DNA of 22,556 bases from contig CALLKF010000098.1 of NCBI GenBank assembly GCA_938008535.1, positions 1 through 22,556 on the forward strand. The letters run 5' to 3'. This DNA comes from an uncultured Saprospirales bacterium. GTDB lineage: Bacteria > Bacteroidota > Bacteroidia > Chitinophagales > JADIYW01. A program made the translations under genes and the position numbers. The notes under the pieces were generated by a model that was given only the letters and a program-made list of their open reading frames with translations, was not told the origin of the DNA and made no database searches. Positions 16,772 to 22,556 of this stretch are shown here, one piece after another (position 1 is the first letter of the stretch; each line of letters starts with the position of its first letter).

Positions 16772-16787
16772 GTTAATTATTATTAAC
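16772..16787. other. Inverted repeat next to the protease promoter box
   Basis: GTTAAT-N4-ATTAAC, a perfect 6-bp dyad with a 4-nt spacer, directly beside the candidate -7 box at 16788-16795 and covering the predicted transcription start. It could be an operator or a chance AT-rich palindrome. Confidence 0.3.
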
Positions 16788-16795
16788 CAAAGATA
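16788..16795 (-). promoter_or_regulatory. Candidate -7 promoter box for the metalloprotease
   Basis: The minus strand reads TATCTTTG, a match to TAnnTTTG, 77 nt before the protease ATG within the 144-nt gap after hisH. No matching -33 element is evident. With the terminator at 12503-12530 this would make the protease an independent transcription unit. Confidence 0.45.
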
Positions 16796-16854
16796 TTAAA
16801 AAACAATTACTTGTTTATGGAATTCATGTATTAAATGCGCTGAATATATGCACA

Positions 16855-17451
16855 TTAGTTAATTACTTCAATAAAATTTTGAATAATTCTATTGCCAATA
16901 TCTGCGCTTTTTTCTGGATGAAACTGCACAGAATAAAAATTATCTTTTTGCAAAGCTGCTGCAAAAGGCAAAATATAGTCGCATGTGGCAATCGTATAAT
17001 CGCTCAATTCGCAATAATAACTATGTACAAAATAAACAAAAGATAGCTCGTCTATATTTTTAAAAAGACCAGATTTCAAATCAACTAAATTATTCCAACC
17101 CATTTGTGGAATTTTCAAAACGTTATTTTCTGTTTGAAATTTCTTTACTTGAATTGGGAAAATATCCAAGCAATCAACATTGCCTTCTTCCGAAAACGAG
17201 CACATTAATTGTTGGCCCAAACAAATTCCTAAAACTGGTTGCTTCAAGTTTTTAATTACAACATCTAAATTTCGTTCTTTTAAATATTGCATAGTTGGTT
17301 GTGCATGTCCAACACCTGGAAAAATAACTTTATCAGCTTGTTGAATTTGCTCTATGTCATCCGTAATAATTGGTTGAATGCCGATTCGCAAGAGTGCATT
17401 TTCTACACTTTTGGTGTTGCCTGCATTGTATTTAATGATGACTACATTCAT
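16855..17451 (-). CDS. hisH: Imidazole glycerol phosphate synthase, glutamine amidotransferase subunit
   Basis: A 198-residue class I glutaminase that feeds ammonia to HisF. Seen: the N-terminal IIKYNAGNTKSV, PGVGHA (45-50) forming the oxyanion region, nucleophile C77 in LGICLGQQLM, and the partner residues H178 and E180 in QFHPEKS, completing the Cys-His-Glu triad. The length is normal. It begins 29 nt after trpA, so it is probably the last gene of a trpF-trpB-trpA-hisH transcript rather than part of a conventional his operon; its partner hisF lies beyond the protease gene. No clear terminator follows. Confidence 0.95.
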   Translation of the reverse strand: MNVVIIKYNAGNTKSVENALLRIGIQPIITDDIEQIQQADKVIFPGVGHAQPTMQYLKERNLDVVIKNLKQPVLGICLGQQLMCSFSEEGNVDCLDIFPIQVKKFQTENNVLKIPQMGWNNLVDLKSGLFKNIDELSFVYFVHSYYCELSDYTIATCDYILPFAAALQKDNFYSVQFHPEKSADIGNRIIQNFIEVIN

Positions 17452-17480
17452 TTTGTCTTGACCGCTGATTTAATTGATTA

Positions 17481-18254
17481 TTATGATTTTATTGTTTGAA
17501 TGAATTGAGCAATGTCTTGTTTTATATCTGTTGAAATATCTATTGCTTTAATAAATACTGTTCCAATAATGGCGCCATTTGCATATTGGCAAGCTGTATT
17601 AAAAGTTTGTTTATCTTTTATACCAAAACCAATCAACGTTGGATTTTTTAACTGCATATTTTGGATGCGCTGAAAATAATTTTCTTGTTCTTGTTGAATG
17701 TTTGAATTTCCACCAGTAATTGCATTTGACGAAACTATGTAAATAAATGCGTCTGTCAATTCATCTATTTTTCTAATTCTATTTTCAGCAGTTTGTGGTG
17801 TTACTAAGAAAATATTTTTCAAATCATGTTGTTCAAATTTTTCTTTATAAAGTGTTTCGTATTCATACATCGGCAAATCTGGAATAATGACACCATCAAT
17901 TCCACAAGCATGCGCATCTTGTAAAAAATGATCTATTCCATATTGCAAAACAGGATTAAAATAACCCATCAACACCAATGGAATATGCACTTTTGCCCTT
18001 ATGCCTTTCAATTGCTCAAACAATATTTTAAGCATCATTCCATTATTTATTGCAACAGTATTGGAATATTGAATCACAGGTCCATCAGCAGTTGGATCAG
18101 AAAATGGCATACCAATTTCAACTAAATCAACGCCGTTATTTTGTAGTTCTTCTAAGATTGGAACAATGCTCTGTAATACAGGAAAACCTGCTGTACAAAA
18201 TACACTTAATATGTTTTTATTTTTTTGTTGAAATAAATTGTTAAGTCGATTCAT
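17481..18254 (-). CDS. trpA: Tryptophan synthase alpha subunit
   Basis: A 257-residue (beta-alpha)8 barrel that cleaves indole-3-glycerol phosphate to indole and glyceraldehyde 3-phosphate; indole is channelled to TrpB. Catalytic E46 and D57 (matching E49 and D60 of the enteric enzyme) are in VDLVEIGMPFSDPTADGP (42-59). VLMGYFNPV and the phosphate-binding GFGIKDKQTF are also present. The ATG at 18254 (MNRLNNLF) is preferred; an in-frame TTG three codons upstream lies inside the heptamer array and adds nothing to the family match. It follows trpB by 40 nt, all of it occupied by that array. Confidence 0.95.
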   Translation of the reverse strand: MNRLNNLFQQKNKNILSVFCTAGFPVLQSIVPILEELQNNGVDLVEIGMPFSDPTADGPVIQYSNTVAINNGMMLKILFEQLKGIRAKVHIPLVLMGYFNPVLQYGIDHFLQDAHACGIDGVIIPDLPMYEYETLYKEKFEQHDLKNIFLVTPQTAENRIRKIDELTDAFIYIVSSNAITGGNSNIQQEQENYFQRIQNMQLKNPTLIGFGIKDKQTFNTACQYANGAIIGTVFIKAIDISTDIKQDIAQFIQTIKS

Positions 18255-18258
18255 AATT

Positions 18259-18286
18259 GTCAATGGTCAATAGACATTAGTCAATA
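18259..18286. repeat. Degenerate 7-nt tandem array between trpB and trpA
   Basis: Four heptamers in register on the plus strand: GTCAATG, GTCAATA, GACATTA, GTCAATA. A decayed fifth (GTTAAAA) runs to 18293, next to the trpB stop. The array starts 4 nt upstream of the trpA ATG and fills the intergenic space of the operon. Confidence 0.65.
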
Positions 18287-18294
18287 GTTAAAAA

Positions 18295-19479
18295 TTACAA
18301 GTTCAATTCTCTAATGTAAGTATCCAGATCTTTATCACCGCGACCTGATAAATTAAGAACCACTATATCGTTTGGCTTCGCACCTATTCTATCTAAAACT
18401 GCAATTGCATGTGCACTTTCTAATGCTGGAATGATGCCTTCTAATCTTGCTAATAATAAAACAGCTTGTAATGCCTCGTCGTCAGTTGCGCTTAAAAATG
18501 AGGCACGTTTGGTATCAAATAAATTAGCATGAATGGGTCCAATTCCTGGATAATCTAAACCTGCAGAAATAGAATGTGGTTCTACAACTTGTCCATCTTC
18601 GGTTTGCATAAATAAAGTTTTGCTACTATGCAAAACGCCAATTTTTCCTAGCTGAGTTGTTGCAGCACTCATGCCAGAATCCACACCATGACCAGCTGCT
18701 TCTACTGCAACTAATTTTACGTTTTCATTTTCTAAAAAATGATAAAACGCACCTGCTGCATTGCTTCCACCACCAACACAAGCCACCACAAAATCTGGGT
18801 TTTCGTTACCAGTTTTTTCTAGTAATTGTTTTTTTATTTCTTCAGAAATGACACTTTGAAAACGTGCTACCATATCTGGAAAAGGATGTGGTCCGACAAC
18901 GCTTCCTATTATATAATGTGTATCTTCTGGATTGGCAATCCAATCGCGCATTGCTTCGTTGGTTGCATCTTTTAACGTGCGCGAACCAGATTTTGCTGGT
19001 CGAACTTCTGCTCCTAGCATTTGCATGCGTTTGACATTTGGCGATTGTCTTTCAATATCAACTTCACCCATATACACAACACAAGGCAAATTCATCAGCG
19101 CACAAACGGTTGCAGTTGCTACACCATGTTGACCAGCGCCAGTTTCTGCAATGATGCGTGTTTTTCCTAAACGTTTTGCTAATAAAATTTGTCCAACAGT
19201 ATTGTTGATTTTATGCGCACCAGTGTGACATAAATCTTCACGCTTTAAATAAATTTGTGTATTGAAATGTTCAGACAAACGTTTTGCAAAATACAATGGT
19301 GTTGGTCTTCCAACATAATCTTTTAACAACGATAAAAATTCTTTCTGAAAATTTTCTTCGTAAATAATTTCTAAATAACGTTGCTGTAAATCTTCAATAT
19401 TCGGATGCAACATTTCAGGAATGTAAGCACCACCGAATTGTCCGTAATAGCCATTTTTATCTACTTGATATGTTGACAT
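18295..19479 (-). CDS. trpB: Tryptophan synthase beta subunit
   Basis: A 394-residue PLP enzyme that joins indole and serine to make tryptophan. The cofactor lysine is K90 in REDLCHTGAHKINN (80-93), the phosphate-binding glycine loop is CVGGGSNA, and the N-terminal GYYGQFGGAYIPEML is the usual TrpB1 signature. The length and conserved C-terminal VLNLSGRGDKD are normal for the alpha-dependent TrpB1 type, which agrees with the trpA gene next door. The ATG is 1 nt after the trpF stop, so translation of the two is probably coupled. Confidence 0.97.
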   Translation of the reverse strand: MSTYQVDKNGYYGQFGGAYIPEMLHPNIEDLQQRYLEIIYEENFQKEFLSLLKDYVGRPTPLYFAKRLSEHFNTQIYLKREDLCHTGAHKINNTVGQILLAKRLGKTRIIAETGAGQHGVATATVCALMNLPCVVYMGEVDIERQSPNVKRMQMLGAEVRPAKSGSRTLKDATNEAMRDWIANPEDTHYIIGSVVGPHPFPDMVARFQSVISEEIKKQLLEKTGNENPDFVVACVGGGSNAAGAFYHFLENENVKLVAVEAAGHGVDSGMSAATTQLGKIGVLHSSKTLFMQTEDGQVVEPHSISAGLDYPGIGPIHANLFDTKRASFLSATDDEALQAVLLLARLEGIIPALESAHAIAVLDRIGAKPNDIVVLNLSGRGDKDLDTYIRELNL

Positions 19480-19480
19480 C

Positions 19481-20125
19481 TTATTTATTAATTTGCTTTA
19501 CCATGCTTATCAATTCTTTACATTTTTCTACATCTTTCAAACCATAATCCACTTCCAATTTACTATTAAAATCAAGAGCATGAATATTTAGGTCTTTTAA
19601 TAAATCGTGAATAGTTTGAATATCAACAATATCTAATCCGCCAGAAAGAAAAATTGGTTTTGAATTATTGTATTGTTTTAATAAATTCCAATCAAAATGC
19701 TTGCCAGTGCCGCCAAATTCTTTGGATTTGGTATCGAATAAAAAATAATCACAAACTTCTGAGTATTCACCTAAAACAGCAAAATCAAAGTCTTCATTAA
19801 TTCCAAACGCTTTGATAATTTTAAAATCTAAGAGTTTTAGATTTTCACAAAATTCAGGTGTTTCATCGCCATGTAATTGAATGATATTTATATCGAATGC
19901 TGTTGCAATGTGAATGATATTTTTTATCTCTTCATTTACAAAAACACCTACTTTTTGAATGCGTAAATCACCTTTGAAAATAAAATCAGAAAACGCTTCT
20001 TTGTTTTCATCAAGCACATATCTTTTGGATATAGAATAAAAAATAAAACCTAAATAATCCGGTTGGAACTCAGCTATTTCCTGAATATTTTCAGGGTATT
20101 TCATTCCACAGATTTTAATTTTCAT
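19481..20125 (-). CDS. trpF: Phosphoribosylanthranilate isomerase
   Basis: A 214-residue (beta-alpha)8 barrel catalysing the Amadori rearrangement of phosphoribosylanthranilate to CdRP. The N-terminal KIKICGMK holds the catalytic cysteine C6. D131 in FLFDTKSKEFGGTGKHFDW (128-146) is the catalytic acid. IIQLHGDE (81-88) and IFLSGGLD (158-165) are phosphate and substrate loops. The C-terminal DFNSKLEVDYGLKD is a slightly altered version of the family's D-x-x-S-x-x-E-x-x-x-G-x-K-D motif. It is the first gene of trpF-trpB-trpA-hisH. The ATG lies 5 nt after a TAnnTTTG box and 18 nt after a terminator hairpin, so it is probably read from a leaderless transcript. trpE, trpG, trpD and trpC are not in the window. 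Confidence 0.95.
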   Translation of the reverse strand: MKIKICGMKYPENIQEIAEFQPDYLGFIFYSISKRYVLDENKEAFSDFIFKGDLRIQKVGVFVNEEIKNIIHIATAFDINIIQLHGDETPEFCENLKLLDFKIIKAFGINEDFDFAVLGEYSEVCDYFLFDTKSKEFGGTGKHFDWNLLKQYNNSKPIFLSGGLDIVDIQTIHDLLKDLNIHALDFNSKLEVDYGLKDVEKCKELISMVKQINK

Positions 20126-20129
20126 ATTG

Positions 20130-20137
20130 CAAATCTA
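20130..20137 (-). promoter_or_regulatory. Candidate leaderless promoter box of trpF
   Basis: The minus strand reads TAGATTTG, then CAAT, then ATG. The box matches TAnnTTTG and ends 5 nt before the A of the trpF ATG. The stretch TTTGCAATATG is identical to the one at hisA. The -33 region would fall in the terminator hairpin at 20144-20176. Confidence 0.55.
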
Positions 20138-20143
20138 ATTAAA

Positions 20144-20176
20144 AATCCTTGAAGGATTTAAAAACCTTCAAGGATT
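20144..20176 (-). terminator. Rho-independent terminator after the alpha/beta hydrolase gene
   Basis: A perfect 12-bp stem (AATCCTTGAAGG at 20144-20155 with CCTTCAAGGATT at 20165-20176) and a 9-nt loop. The minus strand continues TTTTTAATT. It lies 27 nt past the hydrolase stop and 18 nt before the trpF ATG. Confidence 0.8.
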
Positions 20177-20203
20177 CAATTTATAAAATCAATTTATTTA
20201 AAT

Positions 20204-21496
20204 TTAGAATCTAGCTTGATCGTGATGCGATTCTTTGTATTTTTTTTCTTCTTTTTTCTTGATGATATTTGCCAGTGCTTTTTTAAATTTCGGCACGTCT
20301 TTCATCTTTGGATTATCACCATGTTTTTTGAATCGGTCGAAATAAAATTTCGTTGCCATTACTGCAAAAGCTGCACATGTATTATGATCTAAATGATTGC
20401 TTAGGTTGTTTAATTTAATTTTGGTAACACCAAGTGCTTTCATTGTATTATATGCAACTTCAGAGTTTTTATAGTTCACTTCTCTATCGCCTTTGCAATA
20501 GCAAAATTGCACTGGTGCTTGTGGCTTCCAATTGGTTAAATTATTTTCTCTTAGTTTTTTTGTAAAGAGAAATGAAGTATCCGTTTTATAAATTTCAACC
20601 AAAGAATCAATTACCACATCTTTCGGAATTTTCGGCATAATATTATCCAAATCATCTAAGGTTTTATCGATATTATTGGTATAATATTTTGGCAACAAAG
20701 TATCAAAAGGAGGTTTAAAAATTTTATAAATATTATCAGTATTCAACACATTATATGCCTCTTGATAAGATATTAAAAGATACGGCAAATAAAACGGTCT
20801 TGGATATACTTGAAACATGTATTTTTCTTGCTCGCCAGTCATATCGTATGCACCACTCATTGGTGAAGTTGCAGTCACTTTAAAACGCGAATCGTTCAAT
20901 GCTTCTAAATATTTTTGTGCAGCAAACGAAGAGTGACCGCCTTGCGAATAACCAGTTAAAAACAACTGTCCATTTGATTTTATATTTAGTTTTGCTTTCA
21001 ATTCTTCAACCGCATAAAGCATGTAAATATAGGCGTTTGCTTCGCTTTCTGCATGTTGATATAAGTGATTGCCTTCACCTTTTCCGATACCAAAATAATC
21101 TGGATACAATGCCAAATAACCATCTGTAGCAAAACCCAAACAGATGCCTTGTTGTGCATCGCCATCGCTAATGTTTCTTGCTTTGTGAATTTGTGTTCCA
21201 TGGCCAAACATCATCGTTGGCACTGCTATTTCTTTCTTAAATCTTGGAACGTAAACAATGCCAGATTCTTTTCTCATTGTGCCATCTATCCATTTTGCAT
21301 TGTAAATCAATTCGTAAATATCAACGTCATTTTTTACCGGTAAAATAACTTTTGGAATTTTGTGTTGTTTCCAAAGAGCTGAAATTGATTTTTTGGTGTG
21401 CGATTTTACTAAAGTATAACTTACTAAATATTGGTCTTCAGAAAAGGTTGCTTTTGCAAAAAACAGTAGAAATAAAATTAAAACAATTGGACGCAT
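20204..21496 (-). CDS. Secreted alpha/beta hydrolase (secretory-lipase-like)
   Basis: A 430-residue exported serine hydrolase. The ATG at 21496 is chosen because it opens with a signal peptide (1-18, cleavage near ATFS-ED); an ATG 9 codons upstream would only lengthen it. The nucleophile elbow GYSQGGHSS puts the serine at S184. The likely acid is D337 in YCKGDREVNY, and the base is H368 or H371 in LSNHLDHNTC. MMFGHGTQ (95-102) is the oxyanion-hole strand. The order and spacing resemble the secretory lipase (LIP, PF03583) group, which cleaves esters or lipids, but the substrate cannot be deduced. The C-terminus (about 405-425) is lysine-rich. It has its own terminator, and no -7 box was found upstream. 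Confidence 0.8.
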   Translation of the reverse strand: MRPIVLILFLLFFAKATFSEDQYLVSYTLVKSHTKKSISALWKQHKIPKVILPVKNDVDIYELIYNAKWIDGTMRKESGIVYVPRFKKEIAVPTMMFGHGTQIHKARNISDGDAQQGICLGFATDGYLALYPDYFGIGKGEGNHLYQHAESEANAYIYMLYAVEELKAKLNIKSNGQLFLTGYSQGGHSSFAAQKYLEALNDSRFKVTATSPMSGAYDMTGEQEKYMFQVYPRPFYLPYLLISYQEAYNVLNTDNIYKIFKPPFDTLLPKYYTNNIDKTLDDLDNIMPKIPKDVVIDSLVEIYKTDTSFLFTKKLRENNLTNWKPQAPVQFCYCKGDREVNYKNSEVAYNTMKALGVTKIKLNNLSNHLDHNTCAAFAVMATKFYFDRFKKHGDNPKMKDVPKFKKALANIIKKKEEKKYKESHHDQARF

Positions 21497-21541
21497 GTAT
21501 ATATTTTTGTTACAATATATCACTGTTTTTGGTGATTACCA

Positions 21542-21553
21542 AATGCATGCATT
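21542..21553. other. 12-nt perfect palindrome upstream of the hydrolase gene
   Basis: AATGCATGCATT is a perfect 12-nt palindrome in the 103-nt gap between the HMG-CoA-lyase-like gene and the hydrolase gene, 45 nt before the hydrolase ATG. It could be a dimeric regulator site. It has no T run, so it is not a terminator. Confidence 0.3.
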
Positions 21554-21599
21554 GCTTTTTATGAATAATTTAGAAAGAAAGAAAATAAGCGATGAAAAA

Positions 21600-22454
21600 T
21601 TAAACAAAAATTCTATTGGCAAGCACCATCGCATCTATAAAAGCATCTTTATTTAAGCCGTGTTCTATTTTTCTTTCATCAAAGTAAGCCAATAAATTTT
21701 CTGTTGGCATGTTGCCAGTCAATTCATCTTTTGCCATAGGACAACCACCAAAACCTTTCATTGCACCATCAAAACGCGTGCAGCCAGCATTCCACGCAGC
21801 TTCTACTTTTTCTTGCCAAGTAGATGGTATAGTATGAAAATGCGCACCGAAACCAATCTCAGGAAAATCTTCTGATAAAACAGAAAAAACGTTCGTAATA
21901 ATTTCTGGCGTAGCAATACCAATGGTATCAGAAATAGAGAATTTATTGATCCCATTTTCAAACAATCTGTCCACCCAATGTTCCACCAAAGCTGCATTAT
22001 AAAAATCATCGTACGGATTTCCAAACGCCATAGAAATGTAGCAAACAAAAGTCTTACCATAGCATTCGCATAAATTAATAATTTCATCAACGCGCTGCAT
22101 GGATTCTTCTAAATCACAATTCGTATTTCTCTTCTGAAACGTTTCAGAAATTGAAAACGGATAACCAATATAAGTAATTTCATCAAACTCACATGCTTCT
22201 TCTGCGCCACGTTTATTGCCAACAATTACTGATAATTTGGTATCCGATTTTTCTAATTCTAAATGTGGCAAAATCAATTTGGTATCTGCCATTTGCGGAA
22301 TCATTTTTTCTGAGACAAAACTGCCGCAATCCAATGTATCAAATCCAACTTTTAATAATGCGTTTATGTATTCTATCTTTGTTTTTGTAGGCACAAACGC
22401 ATTCATACCTTGCATTGCATCGCGTGGGCATTCTATTATTTTTACTGCTGGCAT
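21600..22454 (-). CDS. Hydroxymethylglutaryl-CoA lyase family protein
   Basis: A 284-residue DRE-TIM barrel enzyme, expected to split HMG-CoA into acetoacetate and acetyl-CoA, the last step of leucine breakdown. Seen: IIECPRDAMQG (6-16), with R11 and D12 matching the lyase R-D pair; SDTIGIATP (175-183); the metal ligands H205 and H207 in AHFHT; and GFGGCP (234-239), whose C238 matches the catalytic cysteine, followed by LTGNMPTE. Compared with the animal enzyme, PRDGLQ is PRDAMQ and HDTYG is HTIPS. I recall similar changes in other Bacteroidota lyases, so this looks lineage-typical, but substrate specificity is less certain than family membership. A clear TAnnTTTG box lies 35 nt upstream. Confidence 0.82.
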   Translation of the reverse strand: MPAVKIIECPRDAMQGMNAFVPTKTKIEYINALLKVGFDTLDCGSFVSEKMIPQMADTKLILPHLELEKSDTKLSVIVGNKRGAEEACEFDEITYIGYPFSISETFQKRNTNCDLEESMQRVDEIINLCECYGKTFVCYISMAFGNPYDDFYNAALVEHWVDRLFENGINKFSISDTIGIATPEIITNVFSVLSEDFPEIGFGAHFHTIPSTWQEKVEAAWNAGCTRFDGAMKGFGGCPMAKDELTGNMPTENLLAYFDERKIEHGLNKDAFIDAMVLANRIFV

Positions 22455-22489
22455 TTTTGATTTAATTTAAAAACATTTGCTATTGTTTG

Positions 22490-22497
22490 CAAAGATA
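22490..22497 (-). promoter_or_regulatory. Candidate -7 promoter box for the HMG-CoA-lyase-like gene
   Basis: The minus strand reads TATCTTTG followed by CAAA, a strong match to the Bacteroidota TAnnTTTG element, 35 nt before the ATG and 20 nt past the hairpin at 22518-22544. No clear -33 TTTG is seen. Confidence 0.55.
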
Positions 22498-22517
22498 CCA
22501 ATCCTTTTAAAATAAAA

Positions 22518-22544
22518 AAACCTCGACTAAATTAGTCGAGGTTT
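22518..22544 (-). terminator. Terminator of a minus-strand gene beyond the right edge
   Basis: A near-perfect 13-bp inverted repeat (AAACCTCGACTAA / TTAGTCGAGGTTT) around one central base; the real loop would be about 5 nt. On the minus strand it runs into TTTTTTTATTTT. The plus-strand side is only moderately T-rich, so it mainly ends a transcript entering from the right. Confidence 0.8.
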
Positions 22545-22556
22545 CTCTTTATTGAT

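Noticed and set aside
16834..16857. Hairpin at the end of hisH as a terminator
   Set aside because: Only six pairs including a G:U, no T run, and it overlaps the stop codon.
20126..20203. A trp leader peptide for classical attenuation
   Set aside because: No short frame with clustered Trp codons was found; only the terminator hairpin occupies this gap.

Overview
The window is AT-rich, compact DNA from a member of the Bacteroidota. Three things support this. A 1386-residue secreted protein ends in a type IX secretion (T9SS, Por) sorting domain. Several start codons are preceded by the Bacteroidota -7 promoter box TAnnTTTG. The protein families (PorT-like barrel, DUF1573, Bacteroidota-type topoisomerase IV and HMG-CoA lyase) fit as well. 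I cannot fix the order or genus from sequence alone. All calls rest on motifs and family knowledge, with no database search.

Left part (1-7073), minus strand: a GMC-type flavin oxidoreductase with a four-cysteine motif, the topoisomerase IV pair parE-parC, and a small outer-membrane beta-barrel protein. The last codons of a plus-strand gene lie at the very left edge.

Middle (7159-10551), plus strand: a secreted DUF1573 protein with a lysine/threonine tail and its own promoter and terminator, followed by a two-gene unit of a lipoprotein and an MltF-like membrane-anchored lytic transglycosylase. This unit ends 2 nt from hisF, which points the other way.

Right part (10554-22454), minus strand, in transcription order: an HMG-CoA lyase-family gene; a secreted alpha/beta hydrolase with a terminator; trpF-trpB-trpA-hisH; a large pappalysin-like (M43) T9SS-exported metalloprotease with its own terminator; then hisA-GNAT-hisF, overlapping or separated by 1 nt. 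The tryptophan genes supply the last steps of tryptophan synthesis (PRA isomerase, then tryptophan synthase). HisA, HisH and HisF perform the two central histidine steps, ProFAR isomerisation and imidazole-glycerol-phosphate formation. The earlier trp genes and the other his genes are not here, and the his group is split by the protease gene.

Three non-coding patterns stand out. First, hisA and trpF, which encode homologous barrel isomerases, have the same layout: upstream gene, terminator hairpin, TAnnTTTG box, then ATG only 5 nt after the box, with 11 identical bases (TTTGCAATATG). This suggests leaderless transcripts. Second, degenerate tandem arrays with a strict 7-nt period sit just upstream of the start codons of the GMC gene, parE and trpA, with different unit sequences. 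Third, the protease carries near-identical Ig-like repeat units whose DNA has diverged mostly at third codon positions. I found no RNA genes, CRISPR arrays, insertion sequences or prophage genes, and no gene-free stretch above 300 bases.
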